Positions 17,260 through 26,534 of a stretch of 64,000 nucleotides of DNA are shown here, piece by piece. This DNA is from Flaviaesturariibacter aridisoli (GTDB lineage: Bacteria > Bacteroidota > Bacteroidia > Chitinophagales > Chitinophagaceae): contig NZ_SKFH01000006.1 of the NCBI RefSeq assembly GCF_004343705.1, forward strand, positions 1-64,000, in the 5' to 3' direction. The number at the start of each line of letters is the position of its first letter. The first letter of the stretch is position 1. Below the pieces are notes generated by a model. The model was given only the letters and a program-made list of their open reading frames with translations. It did no database searches and was not told the DNA's origin. The position numbers were made by a program, and so were the translations under genes.

Positions 17260-18732
17260 ATGATTGAACTACAAACGGCGCCACCGCCCAAAGCCAAACA
17301 GGTTGTTTCGGCCATGACGAAATACCGCTGGACGATCTGCACGCTGCTCTTTTTTTCAACCACCATCAACTACCTCGACCGGCAGGTGCTTTCGCTCACG
17401 TGGAAGAAATACCTGATCCCGGAATTTCACTGGACCGACAGCGACTACGGCACCATCACCGCCCTGTTCTCCATCTTCTACGCGGTGTCGATGCTGCTGG
17501 CCGGCCGTTTTGTAGACTGGATGGATACGAAGAAAGGTTTCCTCTGGGCCATCAGCATCTGGTCGGCGGGTGCCTGCATCCACGCCTTGTGCGGCATTGC
17601 CACGTCCGGTATCCTCACCGGGCACTGGATGGTGAGCTTCGAGGGCGCGAAAGAAGCGCTCGCCGGCTTCGACAAGGCGGCCGTCATCACCTCCACCAGC
17701 GTATCGTTGTTCATCTTCGCCCGCGTGGTGCTGGCCCTTGGTGAGGCTGGAAACTTCCCTGCCGCAATCAAGGCTACGGCCGAATATTTTCCGAAGAAGG
17801 ACCGCGCCTTCGCCACCAGCCTTTTCAATGCCGGCGCCACCGTAGGCGCGCTGCTGGCCCCGCTGACGATCCCCTACATTGCCGACGCCTGGGGCTGGGA
17901 GATGGCTTTTGTGGTCATCGGCGCATTGGGCTTCGTGTGGATGGCCTTCTGGACCTTCCTGTATAAAAAGCCCGACCTCCACCCGCGGGTGAGCAAGGCG
18001 GAACTCGCCTACATCCAGCAGGACAACGCACGGCCCGGCACCATCGCGCAGGCGGCTGCCCCGCCCCGCCGCATGTCGTTCGGAGAATGCTTCCGCTATC
18101 GTCAGACCTGGGCTTTTGCCTTCGGTAAATTCATGACCGATGGCGTATGGTGGTTCTACCTCTTCTGGACCCCGGCTTACCTCGCCGACATCTACGGCAT
18201 GACCGGCACCAAAAGCTCCTTGCCCCTCTTTGTATTGTACGCCATCACGCTGCTTTCGATCATTGGCGGCTGGTTGCCTACCTACTTCGTGAACAAGCTG
18301 GGGATGAACCCTTACGAAGGCCGGATGAAGGCGATGCTGATCTTCGCTTTCTTCCCGCTGCTGGCCCTGCTCGCGCAGCCGCTCGGCGGCTACAGCGCCT
18401 GGTTCCCGGTGGTGATCATCGGCGTTGCGGGTGCAGCGCACCAAAGCTGGTCGGCCAATATCTTCTCGACCGTTGGTGATATGTTCCCAAAGTCGGCGGT
18501 GGCTACCGTTACCGGCATCGGCGGCATGGCCGGCGGCATCGGGTCGTTCCTCATCAACAAGGGCTCGGGTGTGCTGTTTACGCATGCCGATAATACCGGG
18601 ATGAGTTTCCTCGGCTTTCATGGCAAGGAAGCCGGCTACTTCATTATCTTCTCTATTTGCGCCGTTGCCTACCTCATTGGCTGGATCGTGATGAAATCGC
18701 TTGTGCCGAAATATCAGCCCATTGGCGAATAA
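17260..18732 (+). CDS. exuT: MFS hexuronate transporter (ExuT-like)
   Basis: A 490-aa integral inner-membrane permease of the anion:cation symporter branch of the major facilitator superfamily. It probably imports galacturonate/glucuronate for the UxaC-UxaB-UxaA pathway encoded just upstream. The ATG at 17260 is picked because the MIELQTAPPPKAK tail leads directly into the first membrane helix (YRWTICTLLFFSTTINYLDRQ). The ACS-type loop signature GRFVDWMDTKKGF and a long periplasmic insertion after helix 3 are visible, with about 12 hydrophobic segments overall. The frame is open far upstream but overlaps eda. Substrate is inferred from context and similarity to ExuT. Confidence 0.85.
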   Translation: MIELQTAPPPKAKQVVSAMTKYRWTICTLLFFSTTINYLDRQVLSLTWKKYLIPEFHWTDSDYGTITALFSIFYAVSMLLAGRFVDWMDTKKGFLWAISIWSAGACIHALCGIATSGILTGHWMVSFEGAKEALAGFDKAAVITSTSVSLFIFARVVLALGEAGNFPAAIKATAEYFPKKDRAFATSLFNAGATVGALLAPLTIPYIADAWGWEMAFVVIGALGFVWMAFWTFLYKKPDLHPRVSKAELAYIQQDNARPGTIAQAAAPPRRMSFGECFRYRQTWAFAFGKFMTDGVWWFYLFWTPAYLADIYGMTGTKSSLPLFVLYAITLLSIIGGWLPTYFVNKLGMNPYEGRMKAMLIFAFFPLLALLAQPLGGYSAWFPVVIIGVAGAAHQSWSANIFSTVGDMFPKSAVATVTGIGGMAGGIGSFLINKGSGVLFTHADNTGMSFLGFHGKEAGYFIIFSICAVAYLIGWIVMKSLVPKYQPIGE

Positions 18733-18751
18733 ACAGTTCAAAGAATACCTG

Positions 18752-20707
18752 ATGAAATCAATCGTACTTGGAGTGGCGCTTTTCGGCGCCACCGTCCTTT
18801 CTGCCCAGACCCGAAACGAACAATACTACCTGAAGGCAACGCCTTTCAAGATGCAGGCGCCCGTGCTGCCGAAGTTTGCAGCCAAGACCTTTTCGCTGCG
18901 CAGTTATGGAGCCGTTTCCGACGGGCAGACCCTCAATACGGCGGCCTTTGCCAAAGCCATCAATGCCTGTGCGAAAGCCGGCGGCGGCAAGGTGCTGGTG
19001 CCCGCGGGCCTCTGGCTCACGGGGCCCATCGAGCTGAAGAGTGGCGTCAACCTCGTGGTGGAGCGTGGCGCGATCATCCAGTTCACACCCGACCGCAGCC
19101 AATACCCGGTAGAGCAGTTGCCGGGCTCCTCGTCGTACGCGGTACGTCCGCCGCTGTTTGCCTACAAGGCGAAGAACGTGGCCATAACGGGCGAAGGCAT
19201 TATCGACGGCGGCGGCGACAGCTGGCGGCCTGTCAAAAAAGATAAGGTGACGGCGAGCCAATGGTCTGCACTCAGCAAGAGCGGCGGCACCATCAGCACC
19301 GACGGAAAGCTGTGGTGGCCCAGCGCCGGGGCGATGGCGGGAGAGGAGTACCTCAAAACACTGAAGGGAAAGACGGCCCTCACCGCAACAGACTATGAGC
19401 CCGCGCGCGACTTTTTACGTCCGCACATGGTGCAGTTGAGCAATTGCGAGTACATTCTCGTGGAAGGCGTCACGATCCGCAACTCGCCCAAGTTCGTGTT
19501 CTATCCCACCGCTTCCACCAACCTCACCATGCGCCACGTAACCATCTTCAACGAAGAGTGGGCGCAGAATGGTGACGGTATCGACATCAGCGCCTGCAAA
19601 AATGTGTTGATCTACAAGTGTACGGTTTCGGCCGGCGACGACGCCATCTGCATGAAGTCGAGCTCTTCGGCCAACAGCACCGCTCCGCGCCTGGAGAACG
19701 TGCTTGTAGCGGGCTGCACCGTATACCGCGGCCATGGCGGCTTCGTGATCGGCTCCAACACGGATGGCGGCATGAACAACATCAGCGTGGCCGACTGCAA
19801 CTTCATCGGCACCGACATCGGCATCCGCGTAAAGAGCAATGCCGGCCGTGGCGGCCTTGTGCGCAACGTATTTATACGGGACATTTTCATGCGCGACATC
19901 AAGGAGGAAGCTGTTTCTTTCGATACGTATTATGAAGACGTAACGGCCGGCAAGGAAGCCAGGGATGTGAAGACTACGGCACAGGACAAAGTGCCCGAGT
20001 TCCGCGGCTTCGTATTGAAGAACATCGTTTGCCGCGGCGCGCGCACGGCTGTGTTTATGCGGGGGCTGCCCCAGATGCCGGTGCGGCAGATCCTCTTCGA
20101 TTCCTTCTTGGTGTCGGCGCAGAATGCCTTCGAAGCGCAGGATACGCAAAACATCGTGTTCCAGCATTCGAAGGTGCTGCTGCCCGGTGGCGTTGAGCGC
20201 GACCTCGGCAAAGCGCCCGCACCGGCGTTTTTCGGACTTCCGATGCGTCCGCATTTTTCGGTGGATATGAAGGAGTTTTCGCGCCAATACCACGCCCGGC
20301 AAGCACTTTGGGACAAGGCGTTCGAGTTCCTCCGCACGCGCAGGCTCGCAGAGCTGGCGCCGGGTAAATACCCGCTGCTGGGCGATAGTGTGTTCGTAAG
20401 CGTTACCTACGGACCGGAAAAAGATTTTGATTCTACTAAGTGGGAAGCCCATCGCAGGTACATCGACCTGCAATATATTATTGAAGGCAAGGAAAAGATG
20501 GGTGTGGCCCCGCTGGCCGCGGCGAAGGAAGTGATGGCCTACAACGAAACGAAAGATGTGGCTAACTACAGCGCGGAAGGCACTTTTCACATCGCCGATC
20601 CGACGGCCTTCTTTCTTTTTTTTCCGCAGGATGTGCACCGGCCCAACATCCGCGTGGCGGAAGGAAACGTGCGCAAGATGGTGATCAAGATCCTGGCGGC
20701 GCCGTAA
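18752..20707 (+). CDS. GH28 polygalacturonase fused to YhcH/YiaL (DUF386) domain
   Basis: A 651-aa secreted two-domain protein. The ATG at 18752 opens a signal peptide (MKSIVLGVALFGATVLSAQ). Residues about 45-490 are a GH28 beta-helix with NGDGIDISA, SAGDDAICMKSSSS, YRGHGGFVIGS (canonical GHG) and GIRVKSNAGRGG (RxK). After a linker, residues about 505-650 match the YhcH/YjgK/YiaL family: EAHRRYIDLQYIIEGKE, then FFLFFPQDVHRPNI and VRKMVIKIL, with the His/Glu/Asp metal-site pattern kept. That family is thought to act on sugar anomers or sialic-acid-type sugars and is normally a stand-alone cytoplasmic protein. Here it would be exported together with the hydrolase. It starts 19 bp after the exuT gene, and a strong terminator ends the locus. 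Confidence 0.85.
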   Translation: MKSIVLGVALFGATVLSAQTRNEQYYLKATPFKMQAPVLPKFAAKTFSLRSYGAVSDGQTLNTAAFAKAINACAKAGGGKVLVPAGLWLTGPIELKSGVNLVVERGAIIQFTPDRSQYPVEQLPGSSSYAVRPPLFAYKAKNVAITGEGIIDGGGDSWRPVKKDKVTASQWSALSKSGGTISTDGKLWWPSAGAMAGEEYLKTLKGKTALTATDYEPARDFLRPHMVQLSNCEYILVEGVTIRNSPKFVFYPTASTNLTMRHVTIFNEEWAQNGDGIDISACKNVLIYKCTVSAGDDAICMKSSSSANSTAPRLENVLVAGCTVYRGHGGFVIGSNTDGGMNNISVADCNFIGTDIGIRVKSNAGRGGLVRNVFIRDIFMRDIKEEAVSFDTYYEDVTAGKEARDVKTTAQDKVPEFRGFVLKNIVCRGARTAVFMRGLPQMPVRQILFDSFLVSAQNAFEAQDTQNIVFQHSKVLLPGGVERDLGKAPAPAFFGLPMRPHFSVDMKEFSRQYHARQALWDKAFEFLRTRRLAELAPGKYPLLGDSVFVSVTYGPEKDFDSTKWEAHRRYIDLQYIIEGKEKMGVAPLAAAKEVMAYNETKDVANYSAEGTFHIADPTAFFLFFPQDVHRPNIRVAEGNVRKMVIKILAAP

Positions 20708-20726
20708 GCGCGGGGGCAAATTTTGT

Positions 20727-20768
20727 AAGGCGGCCTGTAGTTGTACAACTACAGGCCGCCTTCTTTTT
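20727..20768 (+). terminator. Terminator with 36-bp perfect palindrome
   Basis: Bases 20727-20762 are a perfect inverted repeat with 18-bp arms and no free loop, followed by CTTTTTG. It closes the pectin/galacturonate locus and may work in both directions. Confidence 0.85.
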
Positions 20769-21025
20769 GCGTACACATCCTGCAAATAAAATTGGCAGGA
20801 TCTCACTTAGTTGTGCTACAAATGACCTCGTTTGAATGATGTTGCTTTGTATTCATAGATGACACGGTAATTCTTTCCTTCCTTCCCTGTCGCCGATCAT
20901 CGCCAACTGTAGAACCGTCCAACTATCCTGATTAAAGCCGTTTGGTCCAATCCTCCTGAACAAGCCCCGTTTGCTCCTACGGCAGACGAATCGTCTTTCA
21001 TTCATTCTAAACCAAACCGCCACTT
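20769..21025 (+). other. Intergenic leader of the T9SS surface gene
   Basis: No gene is seen here. AACTGTAGAACCGTCC near 20906-20921 resembles a stretch (AACTGTAAAACACCGTCC, about 24202-24219) before the histidine kinase gene, and a weaker match (GACTGTAAAATCC) lies before the small gene at 27324. No clear TAnnTTTG promoter is visible. Confidence 0.3.
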
Positions 21026-23245
21026 ATGCAAGCCAAAAATCTACTCGCAACAATCCTGTTCATTCTGTGCCTTTTCCTGGTCGCAACAGTGTCGGCCAAC
21101 AATGTCATTGCCCGTACCTCCGGGAATTGGGGTACTGCTTCTACTTGGGTGCGCACTTTGTCGGGAACGATCCGCACAGTGGACCACAGTACCACTATAA
21201 CCGGCACAGGTACGTCCTTTACCACCGATCTGACTGTAAACAGTACGCTTTATGCGGCTGACGGCTCGGTGATCGGCACTATTCAATCTATTACCAGCGC
21301 CACCTCCTTAAAGCTTTATTCCGGTGCCAATAATGATAACTCCGCCCTGGCATACGGAAAGGAGGCAGTGCCGCAAGCGGGTGACGATGTAACCATCGGC
21401 AATCACTTTGATGTAACGCTTAATCAAACTGCCACCATCAATAAGTTGACCCTACAGGCATACAATAGCTCAACGGGCACCACCACGCTGATCATCGGTG
21501 CTTTTACATTGAATATTACCGGCAACCTGGCGATCAACGGCGGCAGCAATTCGAATCGCGTTGCAAAGGTCATTTTTTCGGGCGCTGGAATCCTGAATGT
21601 CAGCGGGGATGTAACCATTGGTTCAGGTGCAGGCGGCTCCAATTCAGCGTCACTTGATTTGACGAACGGTGGAACGGAAGTTGGCGGCAAACTGCGTCTC
21701 GGCGGTGCCATTTCGCGCAATACATCGGATGGTAGCTGGACTCCTGGCACTACGGCAACCGTAGAATATTTTGCTTCGTCAGGCCAGAACGTCAACACGG
21801 CGCTTTCTTATCCGAAACTGCTGTTCACCGGCGGCACCAAAACCGTCAACTCCGGTACACTTACAATTGCCGGCGACTGGACAATCAATTCAGCCACCAA
21901 CCTCTCTTCCAATAATCCCAACGCCACAGTAACCGGATATGTAACCGGAACCGGCACCATTACCAAAGGGACAGGTACCATCACCACGAGCGCCAACTGG
22001 ACTAATACCGGTACGTTCCCGACTGGCGTCAACGTAACTTTCAACAACTCGACGAGTGTAGCTATTCCCGCGCAAACCTACGGCACACTTGGGGTCGTCA
22101 ATGCTAAGACCCTGGCGGGGGATGTAACAGCCAGTACGCTGCAGTTGGGCACCAATGCCCGTCTCAGTCTTGGTGGCAGTAGCCTTACCGCTGGAACCCT
22201 CTCGGGCGGAAGCTCTACCAACTATGTAGTCACGAATGGCACAGGTGTTCTTAAAGTGACGGCCGCCAGTACGCAAGCTTTTCCAGTAGGTCCCACCTCT
22301 TCCATCTATTCTCCTGTAACGGTATCCGGCACCAACCGCGACTGGTCCGTACGTGTTCAGAATTCATTCAGCGGCTACCCGAGCACGGGCATGAGCGGCG
22401 CGCTGAAACTGGTATGGCACATCACACCTTCTGCCTCCGCAACGGCCAACGTTACCTTCCAGTATTCGGAAAGCCAGGTTAGTTTTACTTCGCCTGCTAA
22501 GATGGATGTCTACCACTACGGAGTACCGAGCCCGAACCCGTACAATGTAGGCGCCGGCTGGTACTTGGCCACCAATGGCAACGATATTACGGTGGGAGGC
22601 ACGCCCAGCGCCCGTACAATCGCACTGACCTCACAAAGCCAGTTTTCACCCTTCGCTGCCAGCACTAATGCCTCGCCCCTGCCCATCCGCCTGCTTTCCT
22701 TCTCGGGCCGCAAGCAAACCTCGGGCTCGCTGCTCACCTGGGCAACGGCCGGCGAGTCGATGAACAGCGGATTCGAAGTACAGCGCTCTTCCGACGGCAT
22801 CACGTTCAACGTCATCGGCTTTGTGTCGAGCCTGGCCGCCGGCGGCAACAGCAGCCACACACTTAATTACTCGTTCTCTGACAATGCGCCCTTCCGTGGC
22901 CGCATCTACTACCGCCTCCGCCAGCTGGATATCGACGGCCGCGCACACCTGAGCCAGACGGTGCTGCTGAATGCCGATAAAGGCGGGGCCCTCAGCATCG
23001 GTGCCTTCTACCCGAGCCCCGTACGCAAGAGCGCCCAGGTGTCGGTGGAAGTAGCCGAAGCCGGCGATCTGACCCTGCGCATCGTATCGATGAGCGGCGC
23101 GCAGATGCGCAGCTGGAAAGCCGCTGCCGGCGCCGGTACCAATACGCTGGCCGTTGCTGCCGACGACCTGCCCGCGGGCACTTACTTCCTGCAGGTGCTG
23201 GATGCACAAGGCAACAGCAGCAGCAGCCGTTTTGTGAAGCAATAG
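21026..23245 (+). CDS. T9SS type A sorting domain surface protein
   Basis: A 739-aa exported protein. The signal peptide is MQAKNLLATILFILCLFLVATVSA. The body is rich in Thr, Ser, Gly and Asn, with short beta-strand repeats (for example GTITKGTGTITTSANW and LTIAGDWTINS) like those of Bacteroidota adhesin-type beta-helices. Near residue 550 the LPIRLLSFSGRK...LLTWATAGE module appears, which commonly precedes the T9SS tail. The last 80 residues (from FYPSPVRKSAQ to SSRFVKQ) are the sorting domain. No catalytic domain is recognised, so an adhesin or structural surface role is likely but not shown. The LuxR-type regulator follows 83 bp downstream on the same strand. Confidence 0.8.
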   Translation: MQAKNLLATILFILCLFLVATVSANNVIARTSGNWGTASTWVRTLSGTIRTVDHSTTITGTGTSFTTDLTVNSTLYAADGSVIGTIQSITSATSLKLYSGANNDNSALAYGKEAVPQAGDDVTIGNHFDVTLNQTATINKLTLQAYNSSTGTTTLIIGAFTLNITGNLAINGGSNSNRVAKVIFSGAGILNVSGDVTIGSGAGGSNSASLDLTNGGTEVGGKLRLGGAISRNTSDGSWTPGTTATVEYFASSGQNVNTALSYPKLLFTGGTKTVNSGTLTIAGDWTINSATNLSSNNPNATVTGYVTGTGTITKGTGTITTSANWTNTGTFPTGVNVTFNNSTSVAIPAQTYGTLGVVNAKTLAGDVTASTLQLGTNARLSLGGSSLTAGTLSGGSSTNYVVTNGTGVLKVTAASTQAFPVGPTSSIYSPVTVSGTNRDWSVRVQNSFSGYPSTGMSGALKLVWHITPSASATANVTFQYSESQVSFTSPAKMDVYHYGVPSPNPYNVGAGWYLATNGNDITVGGTPSARTIALTSQSQFSPFAASTNASPLPIRLLSFSGRKQTSGSLLTWATAGESMNSGFEVQRSSDGITFNVIGFVSSLAAGGNSSHTLNYSFSDNAPFRGRIYYRLRQLDIDGRAHLSQTVLLNADKGGALSIGAFYPSPVRKSAQVSVEVAEAGDLTLRIVSMSGAQMRSWKAAAGAGTNTLAVAADDLPAGTYFLQVLDAQGNSSSSRFVKQ

Positions 23246-23328
23246 GATTAACGGCGCCGAACCACGCCGTCAGTAGGACCCTGGAAGGAGTTTCGAACCC
23301 TCTATTCCCGGATTCAAAACACGAACCT

Positions 23329-23940
23329 ATGATGCAAGTAGATGTTGTTTGTTCCGATGATCGGCTCCGCGCAGCGATCGCCGATTGCCTCGCCGGCCGC
23401 TCCGATATGAGCCTCGGTTTCGCAACCGCCAACCTCCGCGATGCGCTCAAAGCCGCCGGCGTTCTTCCACCTCAGGCATTGATCATCGATGGCGACGAAA
23501 AGGAAATGATCGGAGAGCAGCTCGGGCAACTGCAGGCCATCTGGCCCGAAAGCCCGGTGCTGCTGCTGATCGGGATGGCAGATATGGGCAGCGTGGTGAC
23601 GCTCCTGCACAAACAGGTGCAAGGCTACCTGCTCAAAGAAAACCTGCGGCGGGGCTTGCCGCTGGCGCTCCGGCTGCTGGGCGAAGGCGAGCTCTACCTG
23701 GACTCCACCCTGCTCCGCCCGCTGCTGCGCCGCGCGAGCCTGCTTCGGAGCCAGTCTGTACCGCTCTGTGTTACGCGGCAGGAACGCGAAGTGCTCGACC
23801 TCGTGCTGGCCGGCCTCAGCTACAAGGAAATCGCCAACCGCTGCTTCCTTACGGCCGACACGCTGAACGCACATATCCGGAATCTCTTTTCCAAGCTGAA
23901 AGTGCATTCCAAAACTGAACTCATCACCCGCTTCCGCTAG
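23329..23940 (+). CDS. LuxR/NarL-type response regulator
   Basis: A 203-aa DNA-binding regulator. The N-terminal receiver-like half is degenerate. The first strand VDVVCSDDRL has one acidic pair, the phospho-acceptor strand reads ALIIDGDEKE, and YLLKEN supplies the conserved Lys. The C-terminal LuxR helix-turn-helix is clear (residues about 143-203): LTRQ-like VTRQEREVLDLVLAGLSYKEIA, then LNAHIRNLFSKLKVHSKTELI. It could answer to the PAS kinase encoded downstream, or act without phosphorylation. Its stop is followed by a terminator. Confidence 0.85.
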   Translation: MMQVDVVCSDDRLRAAIADCLAGRSDMSLGFATANLRDALKAAGVLPPQALIIDGDEKEMIGEQLGQLQAIWPESPVLLLIGMADMGSVVTLLHKQVQGYLLKENLRRGLPLALRLLGEGELYLDSTLLRPLLRRASLLRSQSVPLCVTRQEREVLDLVLAGLSYKEIANRCFLTADTLNAHIRNLFSKLKVHSKTELITRFR

Positions 23941-23990
23941 ACGGGGCAAGGGTTGATTCGATAAACTACTTTTTGTTTTCGGGGGATCCG

Positions 23991-24020
23991 AGACTGCCTT
24001 TCCAGGCGGTCTTTTTTTTT
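23991..24020 (+). terminator. Rho-independent terminator
   Basis: A 9-bp stem (AGACTGCCT with AGGCGGTCT, one G-T pair), loop TTCC, and a run of T residues follow the LuxR-type gene. Confidence 0.8.
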
Positions 24021-24273
24021 ACCCGGATCGGTGTAGTCGAAGAACTACAACCGAATACGGATAAATTCTATGTTAATGATGTTCAGTTCTAAAATTAACA
24101 TAGTATTTTTACTGTAGAAGCTCGTAGAAGCCCTATCATACAGCGGAGCCCCGCCACTCTTTGCCTCGGAATCAAGAAACTCATTGCCTCGTTACGCCTA
24201 CCAACTGTAAAACACCGTCCCGAAGCGATTGACGGCTTCAGGTCATTTTTTTGAGAACCAACTGATTCCTGCC
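24021..24273 (+). promoter_or_regulatory. Leader of PAS kinase gene with two inverted repeats
   Basis: TGTAGT/ACTACA (24032-24037 and 24044-24049) and CTATGTTAAT/ATTAACATAG (24068-24077 and 24094-24103, 16-bp spacer) lie upstream of the kinase gene, followed by AACTGTAAAACACCGTCC at about 24202. These could be operators. No confident promoter is seen. Confidence 0.3.
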
Positions 24274-26529
24274 ATGACACCCAATCATGTATCGCCACTT
24301 CGTATCGCAGATGGAATGAGTGTCGCCTCCATCGCACCGAAAGTCACCGGGAGCGTGCCTGACTTCTGGAGCGGCATTCCCGACAACCTTTATCGCTTCA
24401 TCGTGGAGAACTGCCACGAAGGGGTCTGGATGATCAACCCCGAAACACAAACACTTTACGTCAACCGCAAAATGGCCGAGATGCTCGGCTGCACCGTAGA
24501 CGATCTGATGGGCGGAGACGTGCTTGGCTTTATTGACCCCGCCTACCGTGCTTCCTTTGTTACCCACCAGCTCCTGCGCCGCAACGGCGAGTCCGAACAA
24601 TACGAATTCTGCCTGCGCAATAAGCTGGACGAGCCCGTGTGGGTGCTGATCGCCGCCACGCCGATCATGCAAAACGACGTCTTCACCGGCACCCTCGCGA
24701 TGGTGATGGACATCAGCAGCCGCAAGCAGATGGAGACCGAGCTGCTGCAATCGGTTCAGCGCTTTCACCTGGCCCTGCAGGCCACCCGCGACGGCATCTG
24801 GGAATGGGACTTCCGCGAAAGCCGGATGTACTTCTCGGCGCGCTTCTGCGAGATCCTCGGCTATGCAGCCGACGATACGGCGCTGGAGCGCTCCTACCAC
24901 GCCTGGGCCAGCCGCATCCATCCGAGCCACCGCGGCTTCGTGGAGCAGCAGTTGCAGCGCCACCTGGCCGAGAACGTTCCCTTTGAAGTAGAATACCTGC
25001 ACCTCCACCGATCGGGCACCTATCGCTGGCACAAAGCCAACGGACAGGCCCGCTTCGACGAGAACGGCAAGCCCTACCGCATGGCCGGATCGGTGCGCGA
25101 CATATCCGAAGAAAAAGAAGTGGAGCAGGCGATGCTCCAGGAGAAAGCTTTTTCCGATTCCATCATCAACAGCCTCCCCGGCGTCTTCTACCTACTCGAC
25201 GAAAGCGGGCGCCTCGAGCGCTGGAACCGCAACCTCGAGCGCGTAGCCGGCCGCAGCAGCGAAGAGGTGGCCAACATGCCCGCCCTCGACCTGGTGGCGC
25301 CCGAAGACCGTCCGCAGGTGCTCGAAGTATTCGAAGCCGCGCTGCGCCAGGGCTGGGGAAAGGCCGAAGCCCGCCTGCAGCATATCGACGGCAGCACCCG
25401 CGACTTTTATTTCAACGGAAAGCTTGTACGCCACGGCGCGCGCCACGCGCTGGTGGGCATGGGCATCGATATTTCTGAACGAAAGGAGACCGAGCAGCTG
25501 CTTCGCCTGTCGGAATCGAAGTACCGGATGCTGTTCGACTTCAACCCGGTGCCGCTCTTCATGGTGCGCGCCAAAGACCTGCAGTTTCTCGACGTCAACT
25601 ACGCCGCGATGCAGCACTACCAGTTCACGAAGGAAGAATTCCTGCGGATGTCGTATGCGCAAGTGGAATTCGGCGCCAGCGGCAACAGCCTGGCCGACAG
25701 GGCCCAGTCGTTCGACCGCGTGGTAACGCATTCCCGCAAGGACGGCCAGCGGATGCAGATGCAGGTAAGCCATCACCTGATCGATCACAACAACGAAGAA
25801 GCGCTCCTGTTTCTTTGCCTCGACGTTACCGAAAAGCTGAAGAACGAAGAGCTGCTGCGCCGCTCCTACGAAGAGATCCGCGAGCTTGCCGTTCACCTGC
25901 AGGACGTGCGGGAAAAAGAGCGCACCGAGATCGCCCGCGACATCCACGACGAGCTGGGCCAGGCCCTGACCGCTGTGCGGATGAACCTGTCGAGCATCCT
26001 GCGCAAGCCCGAAGAAACGTTGCAGAACCTCGAGAAGATCCGCGAGGCCCTCGCCCTGACCGAGCAAACAATGTCGTCGGTGCGCAAGATCGCCACGGAG
26101 CTGCGCCCCACCCTGCTCGACGACCTGGGGCTCGTGGAGGCGCTGCGCTGGTACGTGGACGGCTTCCGCAAGCGGATGGACCTCCAGGTGTTCCTGTGCA
26201 CGAGCTGCACCGGCACCATTTCCGATCCGCAGATATCGATCGTGATCTTCCGCATTGTGCAGGAATCGCTGACCAATATCGCCCGGCATGCGCTTGCCGG
26301 CAAGGTGCAGGTAAGCATCGAGCAATCGGGCACTTCGCTGCTGCTGCGCATCGAAGACGATGGAGTTGGTTTCGATATCGCAACGGCCCGCAAGGCCGAC
26401 AGCCTCGGCATGCTCGGCCTGAAGGAGCGTGCGCAATCGATTAAAGGAGAATACACCGTTGTCAGCTGGCCCGGCCGCGGAACGGTGGTGCAGGTGTTTG
26501 TACCCGACGCTTTTGTCAACTCTAACTGA
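24274..26529 (+). CDS. PAS-domain sensor histidine kinase (NarX/HisKA_3 type)
   Basis: A 751-aa soluble kinase. The ATG at 24274 (MTPNHVSPLR) is preferred over a TTG 15 codons upstream. No membrane segments are seen. Four PAS/PAC units follow each other at about residues 45-155, 165-290, 295-410 and 415-535 (for example EGVWMINPETQTLYVNRKM, GIWEWDFRESRMYF, GVFYLLDESGRLERWN, PLFMVRAKDLQFLDVN). The DHp of HisKA_3 type has the phospho-acceptor His in ARDIHDELGQALTAV. The HATPase has EDDGVGFD and LGMLGLKERAQSI. It probably senses an intracellular or redox signal and phosphorylates the regulator encoded 5 bp downstream. Confidence 0.92.
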   Translation: MTPNHVSPLRIADGMSVASIAPKVTGSVPDFWSGIPDNLYRFIVENCHEGVWMINPETQTLYVNRKMAEMLGCTVDDLMGGDVLGFIDPAYRASFVTHQLLRRNGESEQYEFCLRNKLDEPVWVLIAATPIMQNDVFTGTLAMVMDISSRKQMETELLQSVQRFHLALQATRDGIWEWDFRESRMYFSARFCEILGYAADDTALERSYHAWASRIHPSHRGFVEQQLQRHLAENVPFEVEYLHLHRSGTYRWHKANGQARFDENGKPYRMAGSVRDISEEKEVEQAMLQEKAFSDSIINSLPGVFYLLDESGRLERWNRNLERVAGRSSEEVANMPALDLVAPEDRPQVLEVFEAALRQGWGKAEARLQHIDGSTRDFYFNGKLVRHGARHALVGMGIDISERKETEQLLRLSESKYRMLFDFNPVPLFMVRAKDLQFLDVNYAAMQHYQFTKEEFLRMSYAQVEFGASGNSLADRAQSFDRVVTHSRKDGQRMQMQVSHHLIDHNNEEALLFLCLDVTEKLKNEELLRRSYEEIRELAVHLQDVREKERTEIARDIHDELGQALTAVRMNLSSILRKPEETLQNLEKIREALALTEQTMSSVRKIATELRPTLLDDLGLVEALRWYVDGFRKRMDLQVFLCTSCTGTISDPQISIVIFRIVQESLTNIARHALAGKVQVSIEQSGTSLLLRIEDDGVGFDIATARKADSLGMLGLKERAQSIKGEYTVVSWPGRGTVVQVFVPDAFVNSN

Positions 26530-26534
26530 CCCCT

